From Planctomyces sp. (GTDB lineage Bacteria > Planctomycetota > Planctomycetia > Planctomycetales > Planctomycetaceae), in NCBI GenBank assembly GCA_016795105.1, contig JAEUIH010000056.1, positions 1-50,313 of the forward strand: a stretch of 50,313 bases of DNA, in the 5' to 3' direction. Every line of letters starts with the position of its first letter. Within the stretch, counting starts at the first letter, position 1. The position numbers and the translations under genes were made by a program. This document shows, in pieces, positions 17,148 through 26,495 of the stretch. The notes under the pieces are model-generated. The model was given only the letters and a program-made list of their open reading frames with translations, was not told where the DNA came from and did no database searches.

Positions 17148-17684
17148 CTACTTTGCTTTGACGAGGATGTTCACGGTCTGCATCGTGGCGGGCTGGACGG
17201 GTTTGTCGTTGCGGTCAACCGGAGTGCTTCCGATTTTACGAACAACTTCCATACTGGCGTCGTCTGCTGTACGACCGAAAGCCGTGTATTGTTTGTCGAG
17301 ATAAGCGTGAGTTCCGAGGCAAACAAAGAACTGTGATCCCGCCGAGTTTGGGTCATTTGTTCGTGCCATAGACAGCACACCGGCAACGTGGGGTGTCGAG
17401 TTAAACTCTGCCTTGATTGTATAACCCGGTCCGCCGGTACCTGTTCCGTTGGGACAACCACCCTGAATCATGAAGCCGCTGATGACTCGATGAAATGAAA
17501 CTCCGTTGTAGAACCCGATTCTCGCGAGTCCGATGAGATTCTTACAATGGCCTGGTGCAACCTCCGGCAGCAAGTCAAGCAAAATGCGTCCGTGATTGGT
17601 GTTGATTTCCACCTGGTAACTGTTCTTCGTAAAATCTACGTCTTTAGTGGCTTCGGTCACTTCAGCCTGGCGGTTACGACTCAT
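17148..17684 (-). CDS. Cyclophilin-type peptidyl-prolyl cis-trans isomerase
   Basis: A 178-residue protein starting at ATG (MSRNRQ); the in-frame TTG five codons earlier is less likely. Hallmarks of the fold and active site: VSFHRVISGFMIQGG (catalytic Arg), GVLSMARTNDPNSAGSQFFV and LDKQYTAFGRT. It accelerates proline isomerisation in protein folding. No signal peptide is visible, so it is probably cytoplasmic. The final AAG TAG coincides with the beginning of a family-2 repeat copy read on the minus strand (AAAGTAGACATCATACTCCG). It lies 141 bp downstream of prfC and may share its transcript. Confidence 0.93.
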   Translation of the reverse strand: MSRNRQAEVTEATKDVDFTKNSYQVEINTNHGRILLDLLPEVAPGHCKNLIGLARIGFYNGVSFHRVISGFMIQGGCPNGTGTGGPGYTIKAEFNSTPHVAGVLSMARTNDPNSAGSQFFVCLGTHAYLDKQYTAFGRTADDASMEVVRKIGSTPVDRNDKPVQPATMQTVNILVKAK

Positions 17685-17825
17685 TATCGCTCGATCCAAA
17701 AAAAGGGGACGGTCTGTAAATGTTTTCAGGAGTTGCCGAAAAGTTCTCTCATCGGCCGCTGAAACGCAATCCTATGGGAAATTCGGCCCGCTAAATTCAT
17801 CAAAAATCCGGGTGATGGGACGATT

Positions 17826-19430
17826 TCAGCTCGCGTTTGACCGGAATCGCATTGTCAGGAATTCCCATTCCGGATTCTGGCGTTCGCAATGCTGAGCTTC
17901 CCAGTCCGACAGGAACAGGATTGCCGGCTGATCATACTGATCGTGCACCAGTCTGCTCGACGACAACAGGTTGAGTTCAGATTTGCATCCTGGTTTCGGC
18001 ACCACCCAGCGGGCAACCTTATAGTTCAGCCAGCGGACTTCGGTTTCCGTATCATATTCAGATTGAAGGCGAAACTTAACGACATCGAACTGCAGTTCAC
18101 CGACCGCTGCCATGATGTTCTGTTTGGTGGCCGAGTGCGGCTGGTTAAACAGCTGAATCGCGCCCTCCTCCATCAACTGTGACAGACCTCGTTCAAATTG
18201 CTTTCTGCGTGACGTATCTGTGCACGTCATCGTTGCAAAGAACTCGGGGGAGAACTGCGGAAGTGATTCAAAATTGACCGGACTTCCTTCGCAGATCGTA
18301 TCTCCCAGATGGAATTCACCAGGATTCACAAGGCCGATGATGTCACCCGGAAAGGCTTCATCCATCGTCTCACGTTCCTGGCCGAACAGTTTATGAGCGC
18401 GGCGAAGCCGAATTTTCTTTCCGGTTCTGGGGTGGAACACCTCCATTTCCCGGCGGAACCTTCCGGAGCAGACACGGACGAAGGCAATTCGGTCTCGATG
18501 CTTTGGATCTAGATTTGCCTGAATCTTGAACACAAAACCAGAGAACTCCGGCCGCGTTGAAAGGATACGTCCAACATCGCTGTCTCGGTCTCGCGGAGGC
18601 GGGCAAAGTTTCAGGAAGCCTCTTAGAAACTGCTCGACCCCATAATTCGTCAAAGCACTTCCGAAGAAGACGGGCGAAACTTCTCCGTTGAGAAATCTCT
18701 GCCTGTCATAGGTCGCGCCTGCCATCTGAACAAGTTCAACTTCTTCTTTCGCCTGCGCGACGATTCCCTGTGGCATGGAATCTTCCGGAATCTCAGCCAG
18801 AGGCACAGTTCGGTATCCAAGCCGATGAAGGTTGTCACGATCTTCAAAGACATCTGCAATCCGTGATTCAAGATTGATGACACCACGGAATTCGAAGCCG
18901 GTTCCAAGTGGCCAGTTGACTGGAACCGGAATGATGCCCAGTTTTGTTTCGATGTCTTCCAGAACGTCCAGTGTCTCTTTCCCCGGACGATCCACTTTAT
19001 TCACAAACGTCAGAACCGGGATTTTTCGGATTTTACAGACGTTAAACAGCTTTTCGGTCTGACTTTCCACGCCGTTCGCGAGGTCAATCACCATCACTGC
19101 ACAGTCGGCAGCAACCAGTGTTCGATACGTGTCTTCACTGAAGTCATGGTGGCCGGGAGTATCCAGCAAATTGACCTGGCAACCTTCAAACTCGAACGTT
19201 AGTACCGTGGAACTGACCGAAATTCCGCGTTGCTTTTCCAGAGCCATCCAGTCAGAAGTGGCTGACTTCTGAGTCTTACGCCCGCGAACAGCTCCCGCAA
19301 CTTCGATGCATCCGCCATACAACAGCAACTTCTCAGTCAGCGTCGTCTTACCGGCGTCGGGATGGGAAATAATGGCAAAGGTTCGGCGGCGAGCAGCCTC
19401 GCGGGCCACAATTGGGTCGGCTTCAGACAT
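17826..19430 (-). CDS. prfC: Peptide chain release factor 3
   Basis: A 534-residue translational GTPase of normal RF3 length. G1 is SHPDAGKTTLTEKLL, G3 is DTPGHHDFSEDTYRTL and G4 is FVNKVDRPGKE. Residues about 170-260 carry the RF3-type 'VPVNWPLGTGFEFRGVINL' segment, and the C-terminal RF3 domain includes 'AAVGELQFDVVKFRLQSEY'. RF3 recycles RF1/RF2 from the ribosome after peptide release. It is separated from the upstream oxoprolinase gene by 155 bp that hold a 23-bp three-copy repeat. Confidence 0.96.
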   Translation of the reverse strand: MSEADPIVAREAARRRTFAIISHPDAGKTTLTEKLLLYGGCIEVAGAVRGRKTQKSATSDWMALEKQRGISVSSTVLTFEFEGCQVNLLDTPGHHDFSEDTYRTLVAADCAVMVIDLANGVESQTEKLFNVCKIRKIPVLTFVNKVDRPGKETLDVLEDIETKLGIIPVPVNWPLGTGFEFRGVINLESRIADVFEDRDNLHRLGYRTVPLAEIPEDSMPQGIVAQAKEEVELVQMAGATYDRQRFLNGEVSPVFFGSALTNYGVEQFLRGFLKLCPPPRDRDSDVGRILSTRPEFSGFVFKIQANLDPKHRDRIAFVRVCSGRFRREMEVFHPRTGKKIRLRRAHKLFGQERETMDEAFPGDIIGLVNPGEFHLGDTICEGSPVNFESLPQFSPEFFATMTCTDTSRRKQFERGLSQLMEEGAIQLFNQPHSATKQNIMAAVGELQFDVVKFRLQSEYDTETEVRWLNYKVARWVVPKPGCKSELNLLSSSRLVHDQYDQPAILFLSDWEAQHCERQNPEWEFLTMRFRSNAS

Positions 19431-19437
19431 TTCTCAA

Positions 19438-19492
19438 TCAGATTTCGGGCAAACAACAATTCAGATTTCGGACAAACAAATGGTCCAGATTT
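19438..19492. repeat. 23-bp period direct repeat upstream of prfC
   Basis: TCAGATTTCGGGCAAACAA (19438) and TCAGATTTCGGACAAACAA (19461) differ at one base. A decayed third copy, CAGATTTC, starts at 19485. All three keep an exact 23-bp spacing. The array begins 8 bases upstream of the prfC start codon, in its 5' leader. Confidence 0.85.
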
Positions 19493-19585
19493 CACCGAAC
19501 GAGGCGTCCGGAGAGACGGTTTGATACGTCGAGAGCCCTCGAATGACAACCACGTATCGCCGACGATGCCGGATTTATCGGAAGT

Positions 19586-22500
19586 TCAGAGTGATTTACC
19601 CCAACCTCCGCCTCCCGGTGTTTCGATTCTCAGAATCGTTCCCGGACTGACCCTGGTCGAAAAGGCACCGCCCGCATCTTCCCAACCTGTGTCGGGACGG
19701 AGAATTTGATTCTTTCCGCACATTCCCGTTTGACCGCCATCCATACCGTAAGGCGACGTCACTCGCCGTTGTGACAGCATCGATACGGTGAGCGGAGCGA
19801 GAAACTCGATTTCCCGAATCACCCCATCGCCCCCCTGATAACGGCCGGCCCCTCCTGAGCCTCGTCGGATCGAGAATTTTCGCAGTCTCACCGGATATCT
19901 CTGCTCCAGAACTTCCGGGTCCGTCAGCCGAGTATTCGTCATATGTGTATGAACCGCAGTGCACCCATTGCCCTCACGGCACGCTCCCGAGCCACCGCAG
20001 ATCGTTTCGTAGTAGCCAAACTCAGAATTGCCAAACGTCAGATTATTCATCGTGCCCTGACTGGCGGCTGCAAGATTTAATGCGCCAAGCAGCACATCGA
20101 CAATCCGCTGAGATGTTTCTACGTTTCCGCCGACAATTGCCGGGGATGTCGCTGGTGTACTGCCGGGCGTTGGGTTGAGTATGCCTTCGGGAATGATCAG
20201 CGTCAGAGGCTGGAGAATCCCTTCATTGAGCGACACATCCTGAGCAAGGAAACAACGAAATGCATACATCACGGCCGCAGTGGTAATTGCTCGATTGGCA
20301 TTCAGGTTGCGAGCGTGCGTGTCTGCAGAGCCGCTGAAATCGAGTATTGCTCCGCTGTTTCCGACCGTAATTTTGACTTTCAAAACTGCACCGTCGTCGA
20401 TCTGATCGCTGAACTCCATGGATGTATGGGGGAGTCCATTGAGTGCCATCAGCATGCGGCGTGTCGATGCTGACTGGATATGGCCCATATAGTCAGCAAT
20501 CAGTCGGGTTGAATGCTGTTCGCAGAGCTGCTTAAGCAACGCAACTCCTCGGGCATTGGCCGCCACCTGTCCGATCAGGTCGGCAATATTGTCGGACACA
20601 TTTCGGGTTGGAAAGTCATTCGATGTGAGTAGCCTGCGGATTTCATCCTCTCGAAACTTACCCTTGCTGACGAGCAACTGAGAACGAATCAAGACACCTT
20701 CTTCCGCCAGCCGACTCGAAAACGGAGGCATGCTGCCCGGTTGAATACCGCCGATTTCTGCATGATGAGCTCGATTCGCAACATAAAAATCGGGGCGACC
20801 GAATCTCACTGAGGCTGCCGAGTCGGAATCGCAGAAGACGGGTGTCACCACCGTGACGTCCGGAAGGTGTGATCCACCCCGAAAGGGATCGTTCGTGACA
20901 AACACGTCTCCCGCCTGCATCGCGGGATGATCTTCCATCATGGCGCGAACTGTTTCTCCCATTGCTCCAAGATGAACAGGAACATGAGGAGCATTCACAA
21001 CCAGTCTTCCCAGATGGTCAAATACAGCACAACTGAAGTCCAGTCGCTCGCGAACATTGGTTGAGATTGATGTCCGCCGCAGTGTTTCACCCATCTGTTC
21101 AGCGATCGAAGTGAATCGGCTTGTAAACACTTCCAGCTGGACCGGGTCGGCTTCGACACTCAGACGAGTCTCAGGGTGATCAGTTGCTGACAGCTGAGCG
21201 TTGTGATGATTATCTTCAGTCCTTGCAGACGGATCGATCGTCAACAGAAATGCGCCTGAGTCCGTTAGGGTCACCGAGCATTTTGGTTCAACGACGATTG
21301 TTGAAGTGTCTTCACAGATGATTGCCGGCCCGTTGACGAATTCTCCGCGAGTCAGATTGCTGCGATGCAGAATCGGAGCAGAGTGTAAGCGGCCTGAAAA
21401 CCAAATGGCTGCATACCGATGCTTGTGTTCCACGGCACTTCGCGGCCCGTCCGGAATGATCGCTGACCCTTTAGCTGGTTTGCGAGTGCCTGTGCATTCG
21501 GCTCGGATCGACACAACTTCCAGCGGGTGACCTTCTCGTGTGTAGCCAAACATCTGATGGTGAAGTGTTGTAAAGTGGTCCCTGACCATCGCTTCCATTT
21601 CTGAAAGATTGACGTCCGATTGCGTTGAGGCCGATTCTGAAAAAATCTCCGAGTCGAGCGAAATTGGAATGGCACCATCGGTTCCCGCGTATCTGACATA
21701 AGCAGTGAACGAAGCAGACTGCATATCTGTTTTCGAGACCTGCGAAGAAACTTCGAATTGAGCTTTCTCAAAGAGTTCCCTGGCTGTGGTGTGAAGTTCA
21801 GCGAGTGTATTCAAATTCAGGGACTTCAGCACACTTGCTTCTCGTGAACTCTTGACTTGTGCCTGTCCCATTCCCCATGCACTCAGGACTCCTGCGAAGG
21901 GATGAATCAGGACTTTCGAAATCCCAAGTTTTCTGGCAACACTGCACGCATGCTGGCCGCCTGCTCCGCCGAAACAAACCAGTAAGTAGTCCGCAGGATT
22001 GCAACCGCGTGCGACTGAAACTCGGCAGATCGCCTGAGCCATGCGCTCGTTGGCGATTTCCAGAAGTCCTTCCGCCAATGATTCCAGAGTCTCTGGCAGA
22101 TGGATTCCCTCCGCCACGCCCATTGCTGTCCGGAGTTCCTCCAGTCGACGCTGGACAGCACTGTTGTCGAGAGGAAATGGGAACTCGTCCGGAATGATTC
22201 GACCGAGGAACACATTCAGGTCGGTCACCGTGAGCGGACCACCTGCACCATAACACGCAGGACCTGGAGACGCACCCGCGCTTTGTGGCCCTACAAACAG
22301 CCGAACTCCGTCGAAACCGCACACACTACCCCCGCCGGCAGCAACCGTCTCGATTCCAAGGACCGGCGCCATAATTCGGACACCCGCCTTCAGTGTCTCC
22401 TGTTCGATTTCAAATGCCCCATCATATCTGGCAACATCAGTGCTGGTGCCACCCATGTCGAAGCCGATCGCTTTTGAAAACCCCTCGAGCTTTGCAGCCT

Positions 22501-23683
22501 CGGAGAACCCAACAACGCCACCGGCCGGACCAGATAAGACAGAATCGCGTCCTCGAAAGAGTCGATTCGCAACCAGCCCTCCGCTGGACGTCATCACCTG
22601 AATATTGCTGCCCGGCAGTTGCCGCTGAAGCTCGTTCAGGTAACTCCTCAGGATTGGGTTCAGATATGCATCAAGAAGCGTTGTTTCACATCTTGGTACA
22701 TACCTGATCAATGGGCTGACTTCGGAGGATCGGCTGATTTCGATGAATCCAGCCGCCCTTGCACACTCCTCCAGCTGTTTCTCGTGGACATCATTCTGCC
22801 ACGCATGCATAAGACAAAGTGCAATGGAATCGACTCCCCGGTTGCGGAGTTCGCTGAACGCTGCTGAAAGATCTGGCAAGACTGTTTGTTTATCTGTGCT
22901 GCGATCTCGCAGTAATACCGGACTGCTTAAGTCGAGTCGCTCAGCGACACTCCCATCAGCGGTCACGCGTTCGACCACTTCCAGTACGAACGCGAACAGC
23001 GGTTCGGGTTTCTGAATTCGAATGGCAAACAAATCAGGACGAGTTTGGTTTCCAATCAGCGGGACATCACCAAACCCCTGAGTGGTAACTAATGCAACAG
23101 ATGCACCGGTACGTGTTAACAGTGCATTCGTTCCTCGAGTTGTTCCGAATCGCATCTCAACAGCTGGACAGATTTCGTTTGCGCGGAGTCCCAGCAGATA
23201 TCGTACGGCCAGCACAGGCGCAGACCAAATGGTGGTCAGTTCGTAACGAATCGTCCCAGCGGAATCCGTGTCGAATTCAACGGGTTCCGTTAACTGAAAT
23301 GTCCCCTGCCCTGCTTTCGTTTCCCGTTCGGGCTTTGATGATTTCGGGTAGCGTTTTCCAGTGAACGATGCGACAACACGCGTTGAAACAACTTCGCCTG
23401 CTGAATTCAAGAACCGGATCTCAGCCCCATTCCAGAAGCCATCCGGATCCGCGGAGCGATTTTCGTCAAACACGACTTTTGAGAACAGCGGCGCTGAGTT
23501 CAAAGCGCCGGTTTCGACGCGTCCATGAGATCCTGCGGCTGAGGAACCTGAAACCAGCTGGCACAGGCCTCGAGTCATCCCGGACGAGAGAGTTTTAAAC
23601 TGATGAATTGTGTTCTCGGGCGAAACGGCGATGCAGTCGGTAAACGTACCGCCTGCGTCGATCCAAAACTGCCATACTGACAT
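19586..23683 (-). CDS. Fused hydantoinase/5-oxoprolinase (HyuA-HyuB type)
   Basis: A 1365-residue ATP-dependent amidohydrolase. The HyuA-like half (to about residue 700) begins [19 protein letters not shown] and contains [26 protein letters not shown] and [16 protein letters not shown]. The HyuB-like half (about 840-1365) has [33 protein letters not shown] and [16 protein letters not shown]. The fused layout equals eukaryotic/bacterial 5-oxoprolinase, which opens 5-oxoproline to glutamate with ATP; hydantoin or related substrates are possible. I prefer the start at MSVWQF, with AAGG upstream; a start 11 codons earlier would read through a palindromic repeat array. No accessory genes are adjacent. 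Confidence 0.9.
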   Translation of the reverse strand: MSVWQFWIDAGGTFTDCIAVSPENTIHQFKTLSSGMTRGLCQLVSGSSAAGSHGRVETGALNSAPLFSKVVFDENRSADPDGFWNGAEIRFLNSAGEVVSTRVVASFTGKRYPKSSKPERETKAGQGTFQLTEPVEFDTDSAGTIRYELTTIWSAPVLAVRYLLGLRANEICPAVEMRFGTTRGTNALLTRTGASVALVTTQGFGDVPLIGNQTRPDLFAIRIQKPEPLFAFVLEVVERVTADGSVAERLDLSSPVLLRDRSTDKQTVLPDLSAAFSELRNRGVDSIALCLMHAWQNDVHEKQLEECARAAGFIEISRSSEVSPLIRYVPRCETTLLDAYLNPILRSYLNELQRQLPGSNIQVMTSSGGLVANRLFRGRDSVLSGPAGGVVGFSEAAKLEGFSKAIGFDMGGTSTDVARYDGAFEIEQETLKAGVRIMAPVLGIETVAAGGGSVCGFDGVRLFVGPQSAGASPGPACYGAGGPLTVTDLNVFLGRIIPDEFPFPLDNSAVQRRLEELRTAMGVAEGIHLPETLESLAEGLLEIANERMAQAICRVSVARGCNPADYLLVCFGGAGGQHACSVARKLGISKVLIHPFAGVLSAWGMGQAQVKSSREASVLKSLNLNTLAELHTTARELFEKAQFEVSSQVSKTDMQSASFTAYVRYAGTDGAIPISLDSEIFSESASTQSDVNLSEMEAMVRDHFTTLHHQMFGYTREGHPLEVVSIRAECTGTRKPAKGSAIIPDGPRSAVEHKHRYAAIWFSGRLHSAPILHRSNLTRGEFVNGPAIICEDTSTIVVEPKCSVTLTDSGAFLLTIDPSARTEDNHHNAQLSATDHPETRLSVEADPVQLEVFTSRFTSIAEQMGETLRRTSISTNVRERLDFSCAVFDHLGRLVVNAPHVPVHLGAMGETVRAMMEDHPAMQAGDVFVTNDPFRGGSHLPDVTVVTPVFCDSDSAASVRFGRPDFYVANRAHHAEIGGIQPGSMPPFSSRLAEEGVLIRSQLLVSKGKFREDEIRRLLTSNDFPTRNVSDNIADLIGQVAANARGVALLKQLCEQHSTRLIADYMGHIQSASTRRMLMALNGLPHTSMEFSDQIDDGAVLKVKITVGNSGAILDFSGSADTHARNLNANRAITTAAVMYAFRCFLAQDVSLNEGILQPLTLIIPEGILNPTPGSTPATSPAIVGGNVETSQRIVDVLLGALNLAAASQGTMNNLTFGNSEFGYYETICGGSGACREGNGCTAVHTHMTNTRLTDPEVLEQRYPVRLRKFSIRRGSGGAGRYQGGDGVIREIEFLAPLTVSMLSQRRVTSPYGMDGGQTGMCGKNQILRPDTGWEDAGGAFSTRVSPGTILRIETPGGGGWGKSL

Positions 23684-23699
23684 TGCCGAAGCCTTACAT

Positions 23700-23771
23700 T
23701 GCGTCGTCTGACGCATTTTTCTGAATATGCGTCATCTGACGAATTCGTCGCACTGCGCGTCATCCGACGCA
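23700..23771. repeat. Three palindromes at exact 28-bp spacing upstream of the oxoprolinase gene
   Basis: TGCGTCGTCTGACGCA (23700), TGCGTCATCTGACGAA (23728) and CGCGTCATCCGACGCA (23756) start exactly 28 bp apart. The first is a 6-bp inverted repeat around 4 bases; the others keep 4-5 paired positions. A further palindrome GACGAATTCGTC spans 23738-23749. The array fills most of the 92-bp gap between the PHP-domain gene and the oxoprolinase start on the minus strand. It could be a regulator-binding cluster or a set of mRNA hairpins. Confidence 0.85.
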
Positions 23772-23775
23772 TTGA

Positions 23776-25101
23776 TTATTGTCCGCTGTCAGACGGCAAC
23801 AGGATCACAGGTTGAACCCACGCTCGTTCGAACTCTCCATCCTCCGACGGGTTCGGGTGTAGCTTTGAAGATGTTACAACGGCTCTCACGTACAGTTCGC
23901 TTCCGTCGCACTGATAGGTTCCTTCCGGACCGTCGATGGACGAAAGCACGGCACCAACATCGTCGCTGTAGATTCTTGTGAGACCAGCTGCTGTTGCTTC
24001 ATCGTCAGATGCCGGCTGCGTTTCATCGTTGAACTGCTTTCGAGTACCGATGAAATCAATTCGATAGGTCAGACCTTCCTGCGGTTGAGCTTTGACGGAC
24101 AGCTGGCGATCTTTCCATGTGATGCTTTCCAGAGTGACGCCCGAGCTCGAGTAGAACCGGCCTGCTTCGAGGGCATCCACGATGCTGTCAGGATCGAGCC
24201 GCGAGCTTAATACCATGACCCAGCCTCGTCCAGGCTGAGCTGTCTTGCCCGGGCCGTCTTCGTGGTAGTTATGTCCATCGTCAGTCGAGAGGCCATACAT
24301 GGCTGGCAGGTTGAGCTTTGCAAGTCTCCACGTGTTCACGATGTCCCACATTCTTTCAGTCCCTGCATGACTGTTGTCGCCACGATTATAGACGGTCGGG
24401 TGGCCGTTGTAGACTTCAAAAAACTGCTCCCCAACGATTGGGATGAGCTGTTCAGCCGTGATGGCCCACCCGAAATTGGGATGATTCAAATGAACGAGCG
24501 TCTTCACTCCTGTACGTTCGCGTCGTGAAATCGCGGCTTCGATGTTTCGCTGAATGACATCTGTGACATCATCACCACCGGTCGGTGGAATGAGTTCTTG
24601 AGTGTTGGTCGCACAGAGGTGAATCGGATGGGTCTTATATTTGTCTGAGATTTCTTCACCTTGTATCAGTAAGAACTGACCTGGCCGAGCCAGCCGATCA
24701 AAGACTTCGTCAAAGTTCTTCAGGCGGACTTCTGTTTCGCCTTCGGTTTCACGAGTGACCGTCCAGTCACCAGGGAATGCGGCTTTCAGTTTTTCAAAGG
24801 CTGCCGGACCAGTTTTCTTTTTGTTGATGTTGATCCATTTTTCACCCTGCAAGAGGGTGTTGTGATCGGTGAACACCAGAAACTGATAATTGTGTTCGTC
24901 GTACCACCGAGCAATCATTTCCGGATAGTCATCACCATCGCTCCACAGCGAGTGCGTGTGCATATTGCCTTTGCGCCATGGAGTTTCTTCGGTCGCCTGA
25001 AGCGTAAAGTCCGGAGTCTGTGCGAAGGCCGGCACGGAACTGAGGACACATAACAGGCCGCACAACAGAACATTTTCAATATGCCATGTCTTACTGAACA
25101 T
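23776..25101 (-). CDS. Secreted PHP-domain metal-dependent phosphoesterase-like protein
   Basis: From the chosen ATG the protein has 441 residues and a signal peptide (VLLCGLLCVLSSVPAFAQ); an upstream in-frame start would add 40 residues before it. The PHP motif GNMHTHSLWSDGDDYPEMIARW follows closely, with FTDHN at the second metal site, HLNHPNFGW and STDDGHNYHE later on. PHP proteins bind two or three metal ions and hydrolyse phosphoesters, but many exported planctomycete members have unknown substrates. The last 100 residues are beta-rich. It lies just upstream of the oxoprolinase gene, separated by the palindrome array. Confidence 0.85.
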   Translation of the reverse strand: MFSKTWHIENVLLCGLLCVLSSVPAFAQTPDFTLQATEETPWRKGNMHTHSLWSDGDDYPEMIARWYDEHNYQFLVFTDHNTLLQGEKWININKKKTGPAAFEKLKAAFPGDWTVTRETEGETEVRLKNFDEVFDRLARPGQFLLIQGEEISDKYKTHPIHLCATNTQELIPPTGGDDVTDVIQRNIEAAISRRERTGVKTLVHLNHPNFGWAITAEQLIPIVGEQFFEVYNGHPTVYNRGDNSHAGTERMWDIVNTWRLAKLNLPAMYGLSTDDGHNYHEDGPGKTAQPGRGWVMVLSSRLDPDSIVDALEAGRFYSSSGVTLESITWKDRQLSVKAQPQEGLTYRIDFIGTRKQFNDETQPASDDEATAAGLTRIYSDDVGAVLSSIDGPEGTYQCDGSELYVRAVVTSSKLHPNPSEDGEFERAWVQPVILLPSDSGQ

Positions 25102-25256
25102 CGCATCGGTTCCGTGATGCTGTCCGGCGGGGCAATCCAGAGTCATTGGCGGGGCTCCGAGGGCTTTGACATTCTGGCGAATGTCGGTGGTTTGCAGGTC
25201 GTGGAACGCAGACCCTAACACGGACGAAGGCTGGTCGCAATCGAACGGAAGTTGAT

Positions 25257-26348
25257 TCAGTCTGCAACAAGATGCACATGATCGAGGTAGATTGTTAAAT
25301 TTGATGGAGGCCGGTAACAGTAGAGCTCAATCTGGCGAATACTGGTCACATCCATCTCCCTCGATTGCGGTGCCTGACGAAGTTCATCAATCGGGATTTG
25401 GATTTCCTGAACTGCCTTGGGAGCAAGCTCAATCACCTGCTGAAACCTGTCAGATGGTTCAAAATCTGAGAGCTCATGGGCATGGTCTTCAATTCTCAGA
25501 ATCAAAGGCACCATGTTTTCCGATGGATTGAAGATCGAGAAGCGGAGTTCCCTGAATCGAGACCAGTCCCCTTCCAGCCAGTTCATGCCTGTGCCGCTGA
25601 ACTCCAGCGGTTCCATAGTGAGTTTCATGCTGTGACTGCCGTCAACCGACCAGTCCGTGCTTCGAACCATGATTGCGTTCTGTGCATACCAGCTGCTGAG
25701 TTCACGGGGGCGTTCGAAAGATGCCAGCTGTGGAAAACTATTGATCTGCTGTATGCAGTCCAGGATATTCAACGCCGGATTTGCCGAGACTGCGGCGATC
25801 AGAAATACTGCACCGAATCTGACTGCAGATCTGATTCTCGTCTGCAGGTTCTGAGCAACTAACCAGATGCCCCCGGCGACAAGCCCGAGCGTGTTGGCTA
25901 GAATGTCACTGATGCTGGAGTGTCTTCCGGCGAACGTTTGCATCAGTTCGCCCCCAGTCCCGGCAATCATCAGCATCAGTGCCAGAATCAGGATTCGACT
26001 CGGAGTCATGGTCGCGATTCGTTGCTTTGGCGGTTCCTTCCGGATCACTGTTTTCCGGATCACTGCAGGATCCAGCTGAGCTGCGATCAGGATGAGTATT
26101 CCGCAAAAGGCAGGTGCGTGAGCGAGGTTGAACACTTCCGACCATAACCGCCCGCCAACCGGAAACGGAAACAGTAACCCAAAAGCCATGACAGTGCCGA
26201 CGAACGCAACGAACAGCAGCCTTCTGCGAATGGCGGTTTGGAGAGCACTTCCGAATGTACTGAGTTCAGTCATCTCTGGGTATCGAAATCTGTAAAGCAA
26301 TCGGGGTGACCGCTCCATAATGTTGTTAAACGCATCGACCATGGTCAC
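25257..26348 (-). CDS. VanZ-like membrane protein with C-terminal carbohydrate-binding-like domain
   Basis: A 363-residue protein. Residues about 40-160 hold four hydrophobic spans with VanZ hallmarks: NLAHAPAFCGILILI and the signature GTGGELMQTFAGRHSSISD-ILANTLG. VanZ proteins relate to teicoplanin resistance, but most bacterial homologues have no known function. A fifth span precedes an exported C-terminal domain (about 215-363; SMKLTMEPLEFSGTG, WSRFRELRFSIFNPSENMV, IYLDHVHLV), a beta-sandwich pattern seen in CBM11-like domains. It is divergent from the SNF2 gene. Confidence 0.8.
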   Translation of the reverse strand: MTMVDAFNNIMERSPRLLYRFRYPEMTELSTFGSALQTAIRRRLLFVAFVGTVMAFGLLFPFPVGGRLWSEVFNLAHAPAFCGILILIAAQLDPAVIRKTVIRKEPPKQRIATMTPSRILILALMLMIAGTGGELMQTFAGRHSSISDILANTLGLVAGGIWLVAQNLQTRIRSAVRFGAVFLIAAVSANPALNILDCIQQINSFPQLASFERPRELSSWYAQNAIMVRSTDWSVDGSHSMKLTMEPLEFSGTGMNWLEGDWSRFRELRFSIFNPSENMVPLILRIEDHAHELSDFEPSDRFQQVIELAPKAVQEIQIPIDELRQAPQSREMDVTSIRQIELYCYRPPSNLTIYLDHVHLVAD

Positions 26349-26495
26349 TTTTGGTCAAATTCCGCGTGAAGCAAAATTGCGAGCTGAATGATTCTGTGAA
26401 ATACACTGTTCGGTTCAACTTTGTAACAATACCGCCGCTGTGTTTGTAAGAAGTTACAGGTTTACAAGACGAGCAATGTGGAAGTGAACGGAATC

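Noticed and set aside
23700-23771. Possible miniature CRISPR (16-bp repeats, 12-bp spacers)
   Set aside because: Too few copies and too short spacers, no cas genes, and the repeats are symmetric palindromes in a gene leader.
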